Part shown: piece after piece, positions 1 to 13,023 of the stretch | Layout of the letters: each line of letters begins with the position of its first letter | How positions within the stretch are numbered: the stretch's first letter is position 1 | NCBI GenBank assembly: GCA_002221725.1 | Contig: NJFT01000126.1 | Coordinates: 1-64,000, forward strand | DNA: 64,000 bases | Origin: Scedosporium boydii | Taxonomy: Eukaryota; Ascomycota; Sordariomycetes; Microascales; Microascaceae | Direction: 5' to 3' | The notes under the pieces: model-generated | The model's database searches: none | What the model was told of the DNA's origin: nothing | The model's input: the letters and a program-made list of their open reading frames with translations, nothing else | Position numbers and translations under genes: made by a program

Positions 1-52
1 CATTTCCAACAACACTCATGGCTAATAAGAATACGGTTTCTTCATCTACCAG

Positions 53-2346
53 GTCGGTTGCTCTGGCGCTGTTCTCGCCTCAATTCAACGGCCGACTGAG
101 TCGAGTCGGCTACCGGGTGCCCCGACTGTATCATCCCTGCAAATGTTTACCTTGGCCAACCGGATGTTTATCAACGCCGATGCCTTCGCTTCCCTTCAAA
201 TCATCCACACAGAGTTCCACCCCAATGGACAGGCGAATAGTCAGCATCATACTTCAGCTGGCACCAAGGAAAACCTATCCGTCTTCGGGCTTTTTCGACA
301 ATTAGCATGTACTCGCCAGGGAAAGGCCAAGTTGCGTCAGGTATTCCTGCGCCCTACTACAGACTTGGGAGTCATCTCCGAGCGACAGGAGGCCGTATCG
401 ACGTTTTTGAGACCAGAGAATGAAGAAACAGTTGCGTTTCTTCGGCGATCGCTTCGAGGGCTGCAAGACATCAAGAGGCTTTTGCGGCGAATGGAGCAGG
501 GAGCACAAGACGTGATTTCCTCTGGTCCAACAGATAGCGGGATATGGAAAGTGCTGCATAGATTCACTCTTCATGCAGTCATGCTACAGGAAGGTCTGGA
601 GCGTCTCCATTGCCGGCCGAGAGTTGGTATAATTGAACTGGTATCATCTTACTTAAGACCCTATACCGTTGATGGGCGACCGCTAATCTACCCCCCCTCT
701 CTCCCGCCAGATCTCCAGCAGCATACGGGCCGATGAACTTGCCGCCGTTGGAGCGTTGGTTAGCCGTACAATTGATTTCGAGCAGTCTGCTGCCCGTGGG
801 CGTCCCACGATTGCTGCGGGGATCGACCGTAAGTTAGATGGGCTGAAACATACTTACGATGGAATAGAGTCCCTCCTTACAGAAGTGGCGACTGTGCTGA
901 ACCAAGATGTGCCAGAGTGGGCTCACGGTCGCTTCCAGAATTGCGTGTTCTTCCCTCAACTCGGCTTCCTGACGGTTGTTGACATGGGCGGGGTTTCCAG
1001 GACTGACATACTCCAAAATGATGGACTTCAAGACGGGAACTGGGAGGAGAGGTTCAGAGATAACGATCGTGTTTACTATAAGAATAGGTATATGAAACAA
1101 CTTGATGAGCGATTCGGCGATGTCTACGGCATGATTGTGGGTATGTTATTTCTACCTTTCCTAAGTGGAAGGGCCAGGTGATGGTCGTGCAGGCCGCCTG
1201 TCACAAACAAGACTGTGAATATAAGACTAACAGGCTGATAAAGACAGGGAGATAGATATACTCCATGGCTTATCGAGTCGAGTCTTACAGTATCGGGACG
1301 CGCTTGAACAGGCGTCCGAGGCCTGCGGTGACCTTGATAGCATGATGGCACTAGCTGCCGGGGCGGAAAAGTACGGATGGACTTCGCCGGTGGTAACACC
1401 CGACTCAAATATCATACACATTGAAGGCGGCCGTCACCCACTCCTGGAGCTTGTCACGTCCCAATATATCGCGAATGATTGCTTTTTGGGTGGAAGCGGT
1501 GACAGCCGGAGGGAGCATCGGGATGGCAGGGACTCTCCGGGTGAACCGGATAGACAGAATAGCATCATGCTGATTACAGGACCGAATGATTCGGGCAAGA
1601 GCATTTACCTCAAACAAGTCGCTCTCACCGTTTACCTAGCTCACATTGGTAGCTGCGTTCCAGCGAAGCGCGCCGTCATCGGGATCACGGACAAGATCTT
1701 GACGCGTATCACCACAAGAGAGAGTGTATGCCGGGGTGAGAGCGCCTTCTCTATCGATCTCCGACAGGTTGCACTCTCGGTACAGGCAGCTACTCGGCGG
1801 AGCCTGGTCCTGATTGACGAGTTTGGTAAAGGAACACTGCCTGAAGATGGGGCTGGTCTGATGGGGGCGATTATCAACAGTTTCCTTGCAAGAGGTGAGA
1901 AAGCGCCCCGCGTTCTCGCAGCGACGCACTATCATGAACTTGTCGACAGCAGTCACTTGACACCTGGTCGTAACATCAGCCTCGCCCGGATGGATGTGAG
2001 GGTCAACTTGGAGGTCGGTAGTTTTGGTGAGCCGTCGGTAGTGTACCTCTACACACTCAAGCAAGGGCAAGGCATCTCAAGCTTCGGCACCTCATGCGCA
2101 GCGGTGAATGGTATAGATCGATCCATTCTGGGAAGGGCAGAGGTTATTGCTGATCTGCTTAGCCGGAACGCTGATCTTAGGGTGTTATGCTCAAGGCTGG
2201 GAGTCGCCGAGAAAAGGAAACTGGAGTCGGCGGAGGCGGTCGCCCGCCACTTGCTTGCGATGGGCTTGCAGGATGAAGGCGGAAGTCCACATAATGTTGG
2301 AGGTGAACACTTGCGGGAGGTTGTGAAAGGCTGGCTGGCGAATTAA
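53..2346 (+). CDS. msh5: MutS homologue MSH5, 3' part (5' exons outside window)
   Basis: Meiosis-specific MutS-family ATPase. In known systems MSH5 pairs with MSH4 and stabilises crossover intermediates rather than repairing mismatches. Supported exons are 53-640, 711-1140 and 1244-2346, giving 706 in-frame codons to a TAA. Positions 1-52 read as the 3' end of an intron (GCTAAT branch-like word, acceptor CTACCAG). The first visible exon encodes VGCSGAVLASIQR, which resembles the N-terminal connector of MSH5. The C-terminal ATPase has a P-loop (TGPNDSGKS, 1576-1602), the Walker B/signature LVLIDEFGKGT (about 1804-1836) and the ATHYHEL motif. DEFGKGT is the MSH5 form; other MutS proteins carry DELGRGT. 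The Asp in the P-loop is unusual. Introns of 70 and 103 nt have normal donors and branch-like words. Identity is near certain; the start lies upstream of the window. Confidence 0.93.
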
Positions 2347-3003
2347 GGTGCGGCGAAGCCAATCCAGGCATATGTGAGCTACGGACTCGAACTCATACTC
2401 ACTTTCGCTTATTTTATTGACTTTTCAGTCTCGATTTCGTCGTAGCATTAAGCTCGAAAGTTATTTCAATATTTCCAATTGTCGACTGACGTCCAAGGTC
2501 CCAATTAACTGTTACTCTCTTGTCAGTGCGATGCTTACATAATAAGTCACCAAGTTACGAAGCTCAGCCACACTCGGGATTTCTATTCTTAGGACATCAA
2601 AGACGCTAAAGCCAGGCCAAGCTGAGTCTAGGTACTTACGTCAAGTATTAGTTTCAAATCCAAAGGTCCTAGCCTGAACGTGCCCCTGAGGAAGACTTCC
2701 AAGTTGCTATTGGCCTTCGCATTCCACAGTGCAGACGCAACGTATCTTCCCTTTGCCTTGTACGGTAGAAGACCATTCTCAGACACTGCTTCCAAGTGAG
2801 TGTCGATCGTTCTCCAACGCATTCATTGTGACAATTACCATGCCATCGACCCCAAATCTCTGCCGCGACCTCGAAATTCTCCTCTCTTAGGCCGAAGTAT
2901 GCTGGGGTCGAAGCCTAGCCGTTCCCCAGTACTGAGTTGAGTATTCGGACCATGGTCGTCATTTCCAGCTAGGCCTCCTCCTCCAACATCTGGACCACGC
3001 GAG
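2347..3003. other. intergenic space msh5-cch1
   Basis: This 657-base spacer lies between two genes on the same strand. It must hold the msh5 3' end and the cch1 promoter and leader. I see no convincing coding region, TATA box or repeat in it. Confidence 0.6.
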
Positions 3004-6000
3004 ATGTCCCAATCGTTACCGACGCGAAATGGGGGTGATAATGGAGAGATACCGGAATCAACCCCCCAAACACAATCCTTTCGACTACAAAGCCTCGAGA
3101 CTCCAGCCACCGGAAGCCGGCCGCAGGCGGCCGCTCACCTGCCGGGCCACTCTGGCGATGCGCCTTTCCTAGATTTACCTCCCTCTCCCTCCGCTTACTG
3201 GAATCAGTCATATTCCAGTCGCCGCCGTGAAGCCGACTTTTACGATGGGGATGAAGGCGTCCAGCCCGAATCTCCTATTGACCCCTCCGCCTTACAGTTC
3301 GCGCTGCCGCCAAGCATCGACACACCATCCACTCCGCTCGCCCCGTATAGAACCGTTTCAGCGGAAGCATTTGACGCGCAAGGGAATTATTACGATGATC
3401 CGAACGCCGTCGATAACGAGTCCGACATGGTCCCGCTCACGTCGGGAGCGCAACCGATTGCTGGGGCACTGAATCCACGTGCTGGCCAGGATTCTACACC
3501 GCGTTACAGCTTTCAGACAGTCTCCGATATTGATAACGGGCCGTCGAGGGGTCGCCAAACGAGGATCGGGTTCGATGTCGAGCTAGATCCCGCTTCTAAT
3601 CAACAACAGGGTTATGGAAATACTCTTGCGCCTGGCGATTTCCGCCATTCCCGAACCCCATCAACCTCGGGGGCATTGTCTAGAGCCGGTTCGATCGTTA
3701 GGGCAATGTCGCAAAGAGTAGTTAATATCAGTGGCGAGGCTGAAATAGTTGATAGAAGGCCCAGCCATCGCCGTCCAAGCTCCCAGACCGGCGTGGAACA
3801 AAGACGCACACAACATCTGTCTATCGGCCCAGACTTGGACACATCTTATCCCTCCCAGGTCTTTCCCGCACCCAACCTCGAGAAGAAGGCTTCCACTGAC
3901 TTCGCCTTTGCGGAAGTTCGGTATCCCGAGTCACTCCCGGTGGACATGATGAATCCACTTAAAGGGAAGAGCTTGGGTATCTTTTCGCCGGAGAATGCGA
4001 TTAGGAAAGGCCTCTGCGAACTCCTCATACATGCCTGGACGGAGCCGGTCATCCTTGTCCTCATCGTTCTGCAGACAATTCTCCTCGCCGTTGAAGCGGC
4101 GCCAAACGTCTTCGAGCCAGGAAATAGTCGCCCGGGCAAGTGGGGAGAGACTAGGATTGACTGGGCAATGTTAGGTCTTTTCATTATTTTCACGCTGGAG
4201 ATCGTGGCCCGAATCATAGTGTCCGGGTTTATTTTGAATGCGGCCGAATACAGCACCATTGACCGAAAACGCGGTGTCAGAGCGGCAATCGCGGATCAAT
4301 ATCGCCTTATTTTCCAACCTCAACGGCAGAAGTCCGTCAGGGGCGCCCGCCACACCCGACTTGAGCCAACGGCCCTTCCGCGGTCTTTCACCTTTGCGCA
4401 GAGACAAACCAAGACCATAGAGGACCAGCGAAGATTCCAACTAGCCCGCCGTGCCTTTTTACGCCATGGCTTCAATCGCTTAGACTTCGTCGCTGTCGTT
4501 GCGTTCTGGATATCGTTCATCTTGGGGATATTTGGACTTGAAAAGCAGCACCATCTATACGTTTTCAAGATGCTCAGCTGCCTACGTATCATTAGGCTGC
4601 TAGCCTTGACAAACGGAACCGCTGTAAGCTGTTCTTAGCAACCTGTCGTCCTGAACAACGTAACTAACCATGAACAAACATAGATCATCTTACGAAGCTT
4701 GAAAAAGGCAACTCCGCTCCTGGTGCGGGTAGCCTTTCTCATTAGCTTTTTTTGGTTGCTCTTTGCGATCATAGGTGTCCAAAGCTTTAAAGCCAGTCTC
4801 AGCAGGCAGTGTGTCTGGCTTGATCCTCTTGACCCAACAAACAAGTCCGCATCATTCACAAATGAGTTTGGCTTCTGTGGTGGGCACCTAAATAATACAA
4901 CTGGCCAACCTTCTCCTTGGGTGATATCAGATTCACCAGATGATTTAACCAATCTTCACCCGGTCACCAAATCTGGTAAGGGATTCCTATGTCCTCGTGG
5001 CTCTATCTGCCTTCAGCAGGGCAATCCCTATAATGGAACTGTCAATTTCGATAACATTTTCCATTCCCTGGAGCTTGTTTTCGTCATTATGAGTGCAAAC
5101 ACCTTTTCAGACCTCATGTACTATACTATTGATTCAGACTACCCTCCCGCCGCCCTCTTCTTTGGTGCAGGCATCATGATTATGATGCTTTGGCTTACCA
5201 ACCTCCTGATTGCTGTCATTACTTCCTCCTTCCAAGTTATCCGCGAGGAAAGCAAGGCAAGCGCGTTTACAGCCGAGGAAGAAGATTCGCCTACACTCTC
5301 CCATTCCGAGGATGTCCTAAAAAGGCCGTCAGTACTGCAGAAGATGTATGACAAGACGGGGCTGTTATGGGTTTTCGTCATCTCTTTCGCACTCATCGCA
5401 CAATCTTGTCGAAGCGCCACGATGAGCGAGACCAGGAAATCGTTTATCGAGAACACGGAGCTGATCGCAACTATTTTGCTTGATATTGAAATCGCCATCC
5501 GCTTCCTCGCCAACTGGCGTCATTTCCATCGGAGCTGGAGGAATCTCTTTGATCTATTCCTTGCCGTTACGACGTCTATTATCCTTATCCCTCCCATTCG
5601 AAATTCGGGGAGGCCATATGCCTGGCTTACCGTTTTCCAGATCCTCAGAGCTTACCGAGTCGTCATGGCTGTTCCAATCACGCGAAAACTCATTCTGCTT
5701 GTCCTAGGCAATGCGATGGGTATTGGAAATCTTATGCTCTTCGTCTTCCTGATCACCTTTATCATGGCGCTTTTCGCAGTACAGCTCTTTAGAGGAGAAA
5801 TCCCCTTCGCCGATGAGGGAGGAGAACTGTACCGAATCACCTTCTCCACAATATTCAATTCATTCCTTGGCATGTACCAGATTCTATCAAGTGAGAACTG
5901 GACTGCTATACTGTACGCTGTTACCGCAGCTGGGAATGGATTCGACACTGCCTGGATTGGCGCCGTCTTTCTCATTGGATGGTTCATATTGTCCTTCTTT

Positions 6001-9000
6001 ATTCTCGTGAATATGTTCATTGCTGTCATTCAAGAGAATTTTGATGTGTCGGAAGATGAGAAGCGGCTGGAACAAGTAAAAGCTTTCCTGCAACGAAAAG
6101 AGCTGGGCAAATCATCCGGGAACCTAGCCTTGTCTACAATCTTTAGCTTCGGAAGGAACAAGAAGAAAGTGAGAGATCCACTCGATTATGGCCCGGCCAT
6201 GATGGAAATGCTCCTGAAGGACGCCGTGGTCCGCGAGTTTCTAGATGACCCGATGGACCCTCTTCAGGAAAGCCCCGGGCCGTCGTTACAACACCCTCAA
6301 CGGCAATTTACGACCATGCCAGGGGATGTCAAGCCAGGCGGCCTCTCAACTCTGTGGGGCAAAGTTGTGGCCATGTTCTCTAGCCGGGAGCCGAACCCTT
6401 TCTACTCCAACATACGCTTCGAAGGTCCAAACGACAACCTGGATCCCAGGCAGATGGCTCGACAAGCTGTCTCCGCAACCAGTGCTCGCCGCAGAGCCCA
6501 GCGCGAGTATCTCGCCCGCCATCCGAATTACAACGTTTCTCTCTTTATATTCAGCCCCAAGAACCCGATTCGACGCCTTTGCCAGAGGCTGGTAGGACCC
6601 GGTCGAGGGAGCGAGCGTTTCGACGGCGTTGAGCCCAATAAAGTTGCGTGGTATACATTTTCTGCCTTTATCTATGCCGTCATTGTGGCTATGGTTATTC
6701 TAGCCTGTGTCACGACTCCGCTTTACCAAAAGCAGTATCGCGAGGAACACCAATTTGGCCTCCAGAATTGGTATGTCTGGACAGACTTGGCTTTTGCCGG
6801 GGTCTTCACCGCGGAAGCCGTTATAAAAGTGATTGCGGATGGGTTTTTCTGGACACCGAATGCCTATTTCCGCAGCTCGTGGGGTGTCATCGATGGCGTG
6901 GTACTTATTACCCTTTGGATCTATGTTGCTACCCTCCTCGCGAATGACGGGGCTGTTTCTCGCGCTGTTGGCGCCTTCAAAGCGCTCAGGGCGTTGCGAC
7001 TCCTCAACCTCAGTGATAGTGCAAGGGATACGTTCCACAATGTCATCATCTGGGGTTTGTGGAAGATAATAGCGGTAAGACGAGGCCCTCCCCTCCCCGG
7101 TTCCCCAATCTCCAACTCTTGTATTCTTCATTCCAGTTCGAAAGCTAATTGGCATATCTGCACAGCCGGCGTTCGTTTCGATATCCCTCCTGATTCCATT
7201 TGCCATCTATGGCTTAAATCTTTTCAGCGGACTTTTGGTCTCATGTAACGATGAATCCGATGACATCGTTACCTTGAGGGATTGCTTCGGGGAATTTAGC
7301 AGCACGCCTTACAGCGAAGACTGGCCGGTCTTGGCGCCTAGGGCTGCGTCGAATCCGTATCTCAATTTTGATGATTTCGGCTCGGCGCTCTTCAGCCTTT
7401 TCCAGATTGTCAGCCAGGAGGGCTGGGTCGACGTTTCCTTCTCAGCTCAGTCTATAACGGGCCTCGGGCTCCAACCTCGCCCTCTCGTTGCGCAAGGAAA
7501 CGCCGTCTTCTTTGTCATCTTCAACCTCCTTGCCACCGTCTTCGTCCTGACGCTGTTCATCTCCGTCTTCATGCGTAACTATACAGAGCAAACGGGCGTT
7601 GCGTTCTTGACGGCAGAACAAAGGTCCTGGCTGGAGCTACGGAAGCTTTTAAGACAAATTTCTCCATCAAAGAGTTCCTACGACGATTCAGAGAAGGTGT
7701 GGAAGAAGTGGTGCCATAAGAGGGCTATAGAGAAGCGGGGTGTGTGGTACACCTCGATCACGTTCGTTCTCGTCTTTCACCTTTGCCTACTGGTCAGCGA
7801 GTTCAGCAACGAGCCAGAGCGGTGGACGAAGATCAGAGACACTCTCTTCTTTGTCTTCATCCTTTTCTACATGACCAATGTTGCCGTACGAATCATCGGC
7901 TTGGGCTGGTCGCGGTTTCGAAGGAGCTCGTGGGATCTATACTCTCTGGTGGTTGTAACTGGAGCCTTTGGTGCTACTTTGGCGCTTTTGATCAGCAAGA
8001 CCAGGCTGGAAACGTACGTGCAGTTGCACAAGTTTTTCCTTGTCGGGATCGTCCTGCTCGTCATCCCACGGAACGACGCGTTGGATCAGCTCTTCAAGAC
8101 GGCGGCGGCCAGTTTGACAAAAATCAGCAACCTGCTGGCAACTTGGCTCATCTTCTTCATCATCTTCGCCATTGCCCTGACCCAAACATTCAGCTTGACC
8201 CGTTTTGGGGAAGAGGGTGGCAATGGGCTCAATCTCCGCACGGTACCGAACGCGCTCATATTACTCTTCCGCATGAGTTGCGGCGAGGGTTGGAACCAGA
8301 TTATGGAGGATTTCGCAGACATTGAGCCACCATTCTGCGTGGAAGGCGACGACTTCTTCAATAGCGATTGCGGAAGCAAGCCATGGGCGCGGTTCCTGTT
8401 CGTTGCCTGGAACATCTTGAGCATGTACATCTTCGTCAATCTCTTCGTCTCCCTGATCTACGAGAGCTTCAGTTATGTATATCAGCGATCGAGCGGGTTG
8501 GCTGTCGTGGATCGCGACGAGATTCGACGCTTCAAGGAGGCATGGCGGAGTGTTGATCCGGCCGGGACGGGGTTTATCAGCAAAGAAGCTTTCCCCCGTC
8601 TCCTGGGTGAACTTTCGGGGGTCTTCGAAATGCGCATCTACGACGCCGACGACTCCGTACGGCAGATCTTGGAGGACGTGCGAGGTGATACGACAAGCGC
8701 TAGGCACCAGTCTATTGGAACAAGTGTAGGAACGGGATACAACACGGGTATAGATTTGCAGAAACTGAACGAGAGACTCGCTCATATTGATGTGCCGAGC
8801 GTGCGGGAGCGGCGACGGCGTTTTAATCTCTTCTTTGAAGAGGTGATGGTTTCCGCGGATCCCGACAAAGGAATCTCGTTTACGACGGTGCTGATGATCA
8901 TTGCTCACTATAATATCATTAGTGATAGCAAGAGTCTGAGGTAAGCAAGAAGAAGCCTACGATTATGGTCTTGTGCACAGCTTTTGTCTACGATACTAAC

Positions 9001-9634
9001 AGTAGCTTTCATCAGGCTTGAGGAATTCCTCCGCCGACGCGCGAGGCTACAGAGGGTAGAGGAGGAAGTTAGAAGGAGGGTGGTGCTGGGATTTTTCGAG
9101 ACTCTGTACTGGTCGCGGCAATTCCAGAGGCATATGGAACGGAAACGAGCGGGCAGGATGGCGGGGGTTCCACAACTTGGCATTCCCGACATCCTTGTCG
9201 ACGACGAAGAGGTGGTTAGTGAGGATGACCGTTCAGACAACGGTGATGGCCAGACTAAGCGGACAAGCCTCAGGGCCGAGGCATCCGGATCTACCCAACG
9301 ATGGAGTTGGGCCATGGGCCCCGGGGATAGAGGGTCGTACGAGCAGGGCGCCGCCCAACATCCTCTCAGCGCGCCGCGACTTTCGCCCACCTCGCCGACG
9401 CACCCGGGTTCCGGCTCGGGGTTCAATTTCGAGGTACAAACGCCGACGGGAGAGGAGCCCAGCGGGAGGCTGTCAGTCGGCGGCGGTGACGTTAACAGAC
9501 CGGCTCGGGCTGTCGGTTCTTCTAGGGTGGAAGATATGCTGGATGATTCGGTCTGGGTGGAAAGTATCCGCCGCAGCGCCACCATTCGGCGGTCGGATAG
9601 AGGGTCGTACCGATATGGTGACGGCACACAATAA
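3004..9634 (+). CDS. cch1: Voltage-gated calcium channel alpha subunit Cch1
   Basis: Plasma-membrane calcium channel; in yeasts and moulds it works with Mid1 as the high-affinity calcium uptake system. Exons are 3004-4623, 4684-7074, 7166-8940 and 9016-9634 (introns of 60, 91 and 75 nt), giving 2134 residues, the usual size. A polar N-terminal region of about 320 residues precedes four six-helix repeats. The pore-loop filters are MSANTFSD (about residue 675), SSENW (about 940), SQEGW (about 1419) and CGEGW (about 1708). This is the N/E/E/E arrangement of fungal Cch1, where animal channels have E/E/E/E. An EF-hand-like segment (FKEAWRSVDPAGTGFISKEA, about residue 1790) follows repeat IV, then a low-complexity C-terminal tail. 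The ATG at 3004 opens the frame and gives the expected length. No Mid1 gene is in the window. Confidence 0.96.
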
Positions 9635-12586
9635 CTTGGGCGCTACGAAGATGGTTTAGTTTAATGGAAGGGGGCGTTATTGGATCGATAGATGGGATTC
9701 TTTGTCACGATGCCGCTTGGCTTTTCAACTTGATCTGGTCGTATTACTGTATAAACAGTCCAGGCACTCTCTTTTTCTTTTTCTTCTAGGACATTCGCGT
9801 GCGCATCTGCCGGCAACGACTTTGGAGGGAGCATCACCGCGTCTTCGCACCTGCGTAATGCTAATACCAGCAACATTTGATGTGAGCGTAATTGTCTAGT
9901 GTCCACTCGATATTGTGCATATCTAGACTCTGGGTCCGCTATCTATCAGCCTCGGAATATCAATTGAAGCGAACGGCTTTGTGCCTTGATATTAGGAGCG
10001 AAATTGTTTTGGATGCAGGGTTCAGTTCGGGTTGGGGCATCAATACTTCGCATTTCTAGAACCGCACGAAGTACGAAGTACGAATAAAACATTAACACTG
10101 ATAAATGATAAAAAGATGCAACGCTGCGTCCTCAACCGTTCATGCTCGGCGATTATTGGAGTCTGTGTGTGAGATCAATGGACCGGTGCGAAGGAGTATT
10201 ATTTGCTTCGTATTATTATTATTGTCTGGTCAGTCCTCAGTTCGTGAGGCAACCCCGTGTTTCACCCGTCAATCCCAGACAGTCTCTCAAGTCTCAACCC
10301 CTTCCGAACCCAGGGGCTCAGGGCTCAGTCACAGGACAAATATCACATTTACAGTCTCCTGAAGGAAATGTTTCAGTAATACTGAGGTACACAGTGAAGC
10401 GAAGCAGGTGGTATTCTCGGCGAGATGTACGCTCACTACTTTTGTACCTCAGTATGATGATACTGCCTCTTGATCGTTGGGAGAATTAACTGTATATTTT
10501 CAGGGACCTGGATCAACATCAATTGAGTACTGTGCCGCATAGGATCGAGATGGTTTATTCGCCGTGGTCTCTAAACTCAGAGGAGCTATACCGAGGCAGA
10601 GGGCGATGGTGAGGATGTGGAGAGCATCATAGCAGCGGGACATTGGATGAAAGCATCCACGGCACGGCACACGGAAGCTGTTGCTTCTTGAGGGTTTCCT
10701 TTCCCTTTTTTTGATCTCCCCTTTTCTTTTTTATAACATGCATTGGCCAAACAACTAATGCGGACCGCAGCACTTCATCGTGAAACAGCGGTGCGGTGGG
10801 GTGTCACGCCCAGGAGCTGCGGTCGGGGTTATATAATAAAACCTGCGGGACGATCATACTTGTGCTTCTGGGACCCGTGGCGATGCATACGAAGCACATC
10901 AATTGATGTACGAAGGATGTACCTGTATATATTCATATGCGAACATAGGAAGGAGATATCATTGATTCAGGAATACCAAAATACAGCTCCCGCCTGGAAT
11001 CTACGGAGTTGGTCTCGGTGCGCAGAGCCTGCTTGCTTAAGAACAATTAACAGGCCGGACAATGAAGCTGTACGAAGCATCGCACTCTTCATTGCTGTCA
11101 TTGACGAAGTCTGCAAGTATGAGCAGATTTTACGTGTCCTGAGAATGCTGAGAGGCTCCGAAGCTCAAATTGATCGATGGATGTTGAGAAGCATCAATCA
11201 ATCGATCCGAAAGCTGATGAATTAATACATGTACAAAGGTACTTGGAACCTGCAACGAGCCAAGAGAGAGACAGAGAGAGTCAGCACAGGTACCGAGGTA
11301 CTTCATACAGGTGGCTGATGCTGTGGCAACCCACCCCGCTCCGCCCCTGCAGCGAGCTGCATCAATTGCTGCCCCTGCAGGGTTGCAAGACAAGCTGGTC
11401 TCGGGGTTCACTTCATCTCATCAACATCTTGTGCTGCCACGCATCTCCTCCTTCGACTTCCATCCCGCGAGACATCAATGATGACGTTGAGCGAAGTGTT
11501 CAAGCAATATCATCAATAGTCGGGGAATTCAGGGTACAAACAATTGTTACCCAAATTGCCAAATTGGACCTGAATCTTAGATAAGACATTGTTCGATTGA
11601 TTTGATGTACCTCGGTACCTGTGTAAAGAGCTGCAACTGCTACATAATCTTGATCATTGTCAAAGGTGGAATTGCAGATATTTCTTAATGACTGAAACTT
11701 CCTCATCAAATAAGTCCTCCCAAGGTACGTAAACGCAGGTACCTGTGCACTCGGACTAAAGCAGTCTAGAACTTGGGCGGATGTTTCATCCTTTTTGGTT
11801 AGAGAAGAAGTGTACATAAAGCAAGGACATCAGGGGCACCAGGGGCACCAGGAGAGCCTTTTACCCCTTCCGAGCCCCTCTTCTTGCAGGTGGGACTAAC
11901 ATCAAGTTGCCGTCCTCGTACGAAGTTGCCCGCGGTCCCTTGGGAATCACGGACTCTTAGCCGATCATCTGCCAGGGACCACCACCCTGAGCTTGGCCCA
12001 AAACAGGGGAGAAGGCATGAGCATTGGCACAAGCATGAGACAGCGCAGAGGCTGTGAATGGAAGTGGGGTGGTATTGTACCGTTGTTACCTGCAACGACG
12101 CAAACCGCATCCATCTCCATCACAATATCTCTCTGGTGTTGAGCGGGCGAGCAATATCTCGACATCTTATTTATTAGTAGCCCTCTTTCTTGCTTTCCCG
12201 GCTTCGAGGACCTTTTTCCCTTCCTTTCTGCCTCTCGCGCTTGTCGTCTCGTCGCTGTCTCACGTCGATCTTTCATTCCCTTCTTTGCTCTCTTGAGGTT
12301 TCTCTGCCCTGGTTCGGCAAACCCTCACTTTCTTTTTCGATTCTTGTCTTATTCGACTGGTCCTGCTTTTTCTAAACTCGCCGTCCCATCTTTTATTTTT
12401 TGGTCTCTCTTTTTCAAATTTGATACAACATCACCGAGTCCCGCCCAACCCTTTCTTGAGACACCACGTAGCAAAAGGGTATAAGTCCAGCGACACCGTC
12501 TAAGACAGCCACGCCTCGTTTCCCGGTAGACAGTCACACCTCGGCCAAGCGACTGCGACTGCTCCCTATCAACGGATAACGTGTGT
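9635..12586. other. long gene-free space downstream of cch1
   Basis: About 3 kb without a supportable coding region. It contains many short repeated words: TACGAAGTA-type sites (about 10069-10085, 10888, 10909, 11069, 11918), GGTACCT-type sites (10384, 10917, 11235, 11290, 11606, 11722, 11740) and ATCAATTGATG or ATCAATCAATCGAT words (10898, 11191). The last few hundred bases become pyrimidine-rich, as fungal promoters often are. Confidence 0.5.
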
Positions 12587-12608
12587 TTATATATAGAAAT
12601 ATATATAC
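12587..12608 (+). promoter_or_regulatory. candidate TATA element of the 95-residue gene
   Basis: An AT-only stretch with two TATATA words lies about 130-150 bases before the ATG at 12736, in an otherwise CT-rich leader. This is a normal distance for a TATA box plus a short leader. Assignment is by position and composition only; transcription could also start further upstream, near 12170. Confidence 0.35.
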
Positions 12609-12735
12609 GCATACATCTCCCTCCGAAGTTGATTCCTCGTCCTGTGCGAGACGTCAACCTCCCGTTCCCGTGTTCACCTCTGCAAGTTTGCCACCATCGT
12701 CACCCTTCGACCTTGCCCAACACTTTCCAGTCAAG

Positions 12736-13023
12736 ATGCAGTCCTCTAGGTTCCACGCTATTGCCGCCCGCTTCTCTCCATCCACCCTCCGCACCTCCTT
12801 CCGCCGCTCATCCTCGGCCTCGTCCCGGGCAAGCAGCAATCGTGACTCCATTGCCTCCACCGTGTCCTCACCCGTAAGCACCATCAACAGCATCATCTTC
12901 CGCCAGCCCTCCATCGTCGACCTCGAGGAGGAGAGGAGGAGTTTCGCTAGCGAGCTGAACATCCTGGAACCCCGGCCCATCGTTTACTGGGCTGGTGTTG
13001 AGGAGCGCATGGCGCATTTCTAA
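12736..13023 (+). CDS. Conserved-looking 95-residue protein, function unknown
   Basis: Single-exon ORF of 95 residues. The ATG follows CAAG, and there is no earlier in-frame ATG, although the frame stays open upstream. The N-terminal half is basic and rich in Ser and Arg (MQSSRFHAIAARF, then SFRRSSSASSRASS). It resembles a mitochondrial presequence or a disordered basic tail. The C-terminal half is acidic and looks structured: QPSIVDLEEERRSFASEL, then LEPRPIVYWAGVEERM ending in AHF. That compact block, together with a CT-rich leader and a TATA-like element, suggests a real and possibly well-expressed gene. I do not recognise a named family. It stands alone: about 3.1 kb of non-coding DNA lies upstream and 2 kb downstream. 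Confidence 0.72.
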   Translation: MQSSRFHAIAARFSPSTLRTSFRRSSSASSRASSNRDSIASTVSSPVSTINSIIFRQPSIVDLEEERRSFASELNILEPRPIVYWAGVEERMAHF

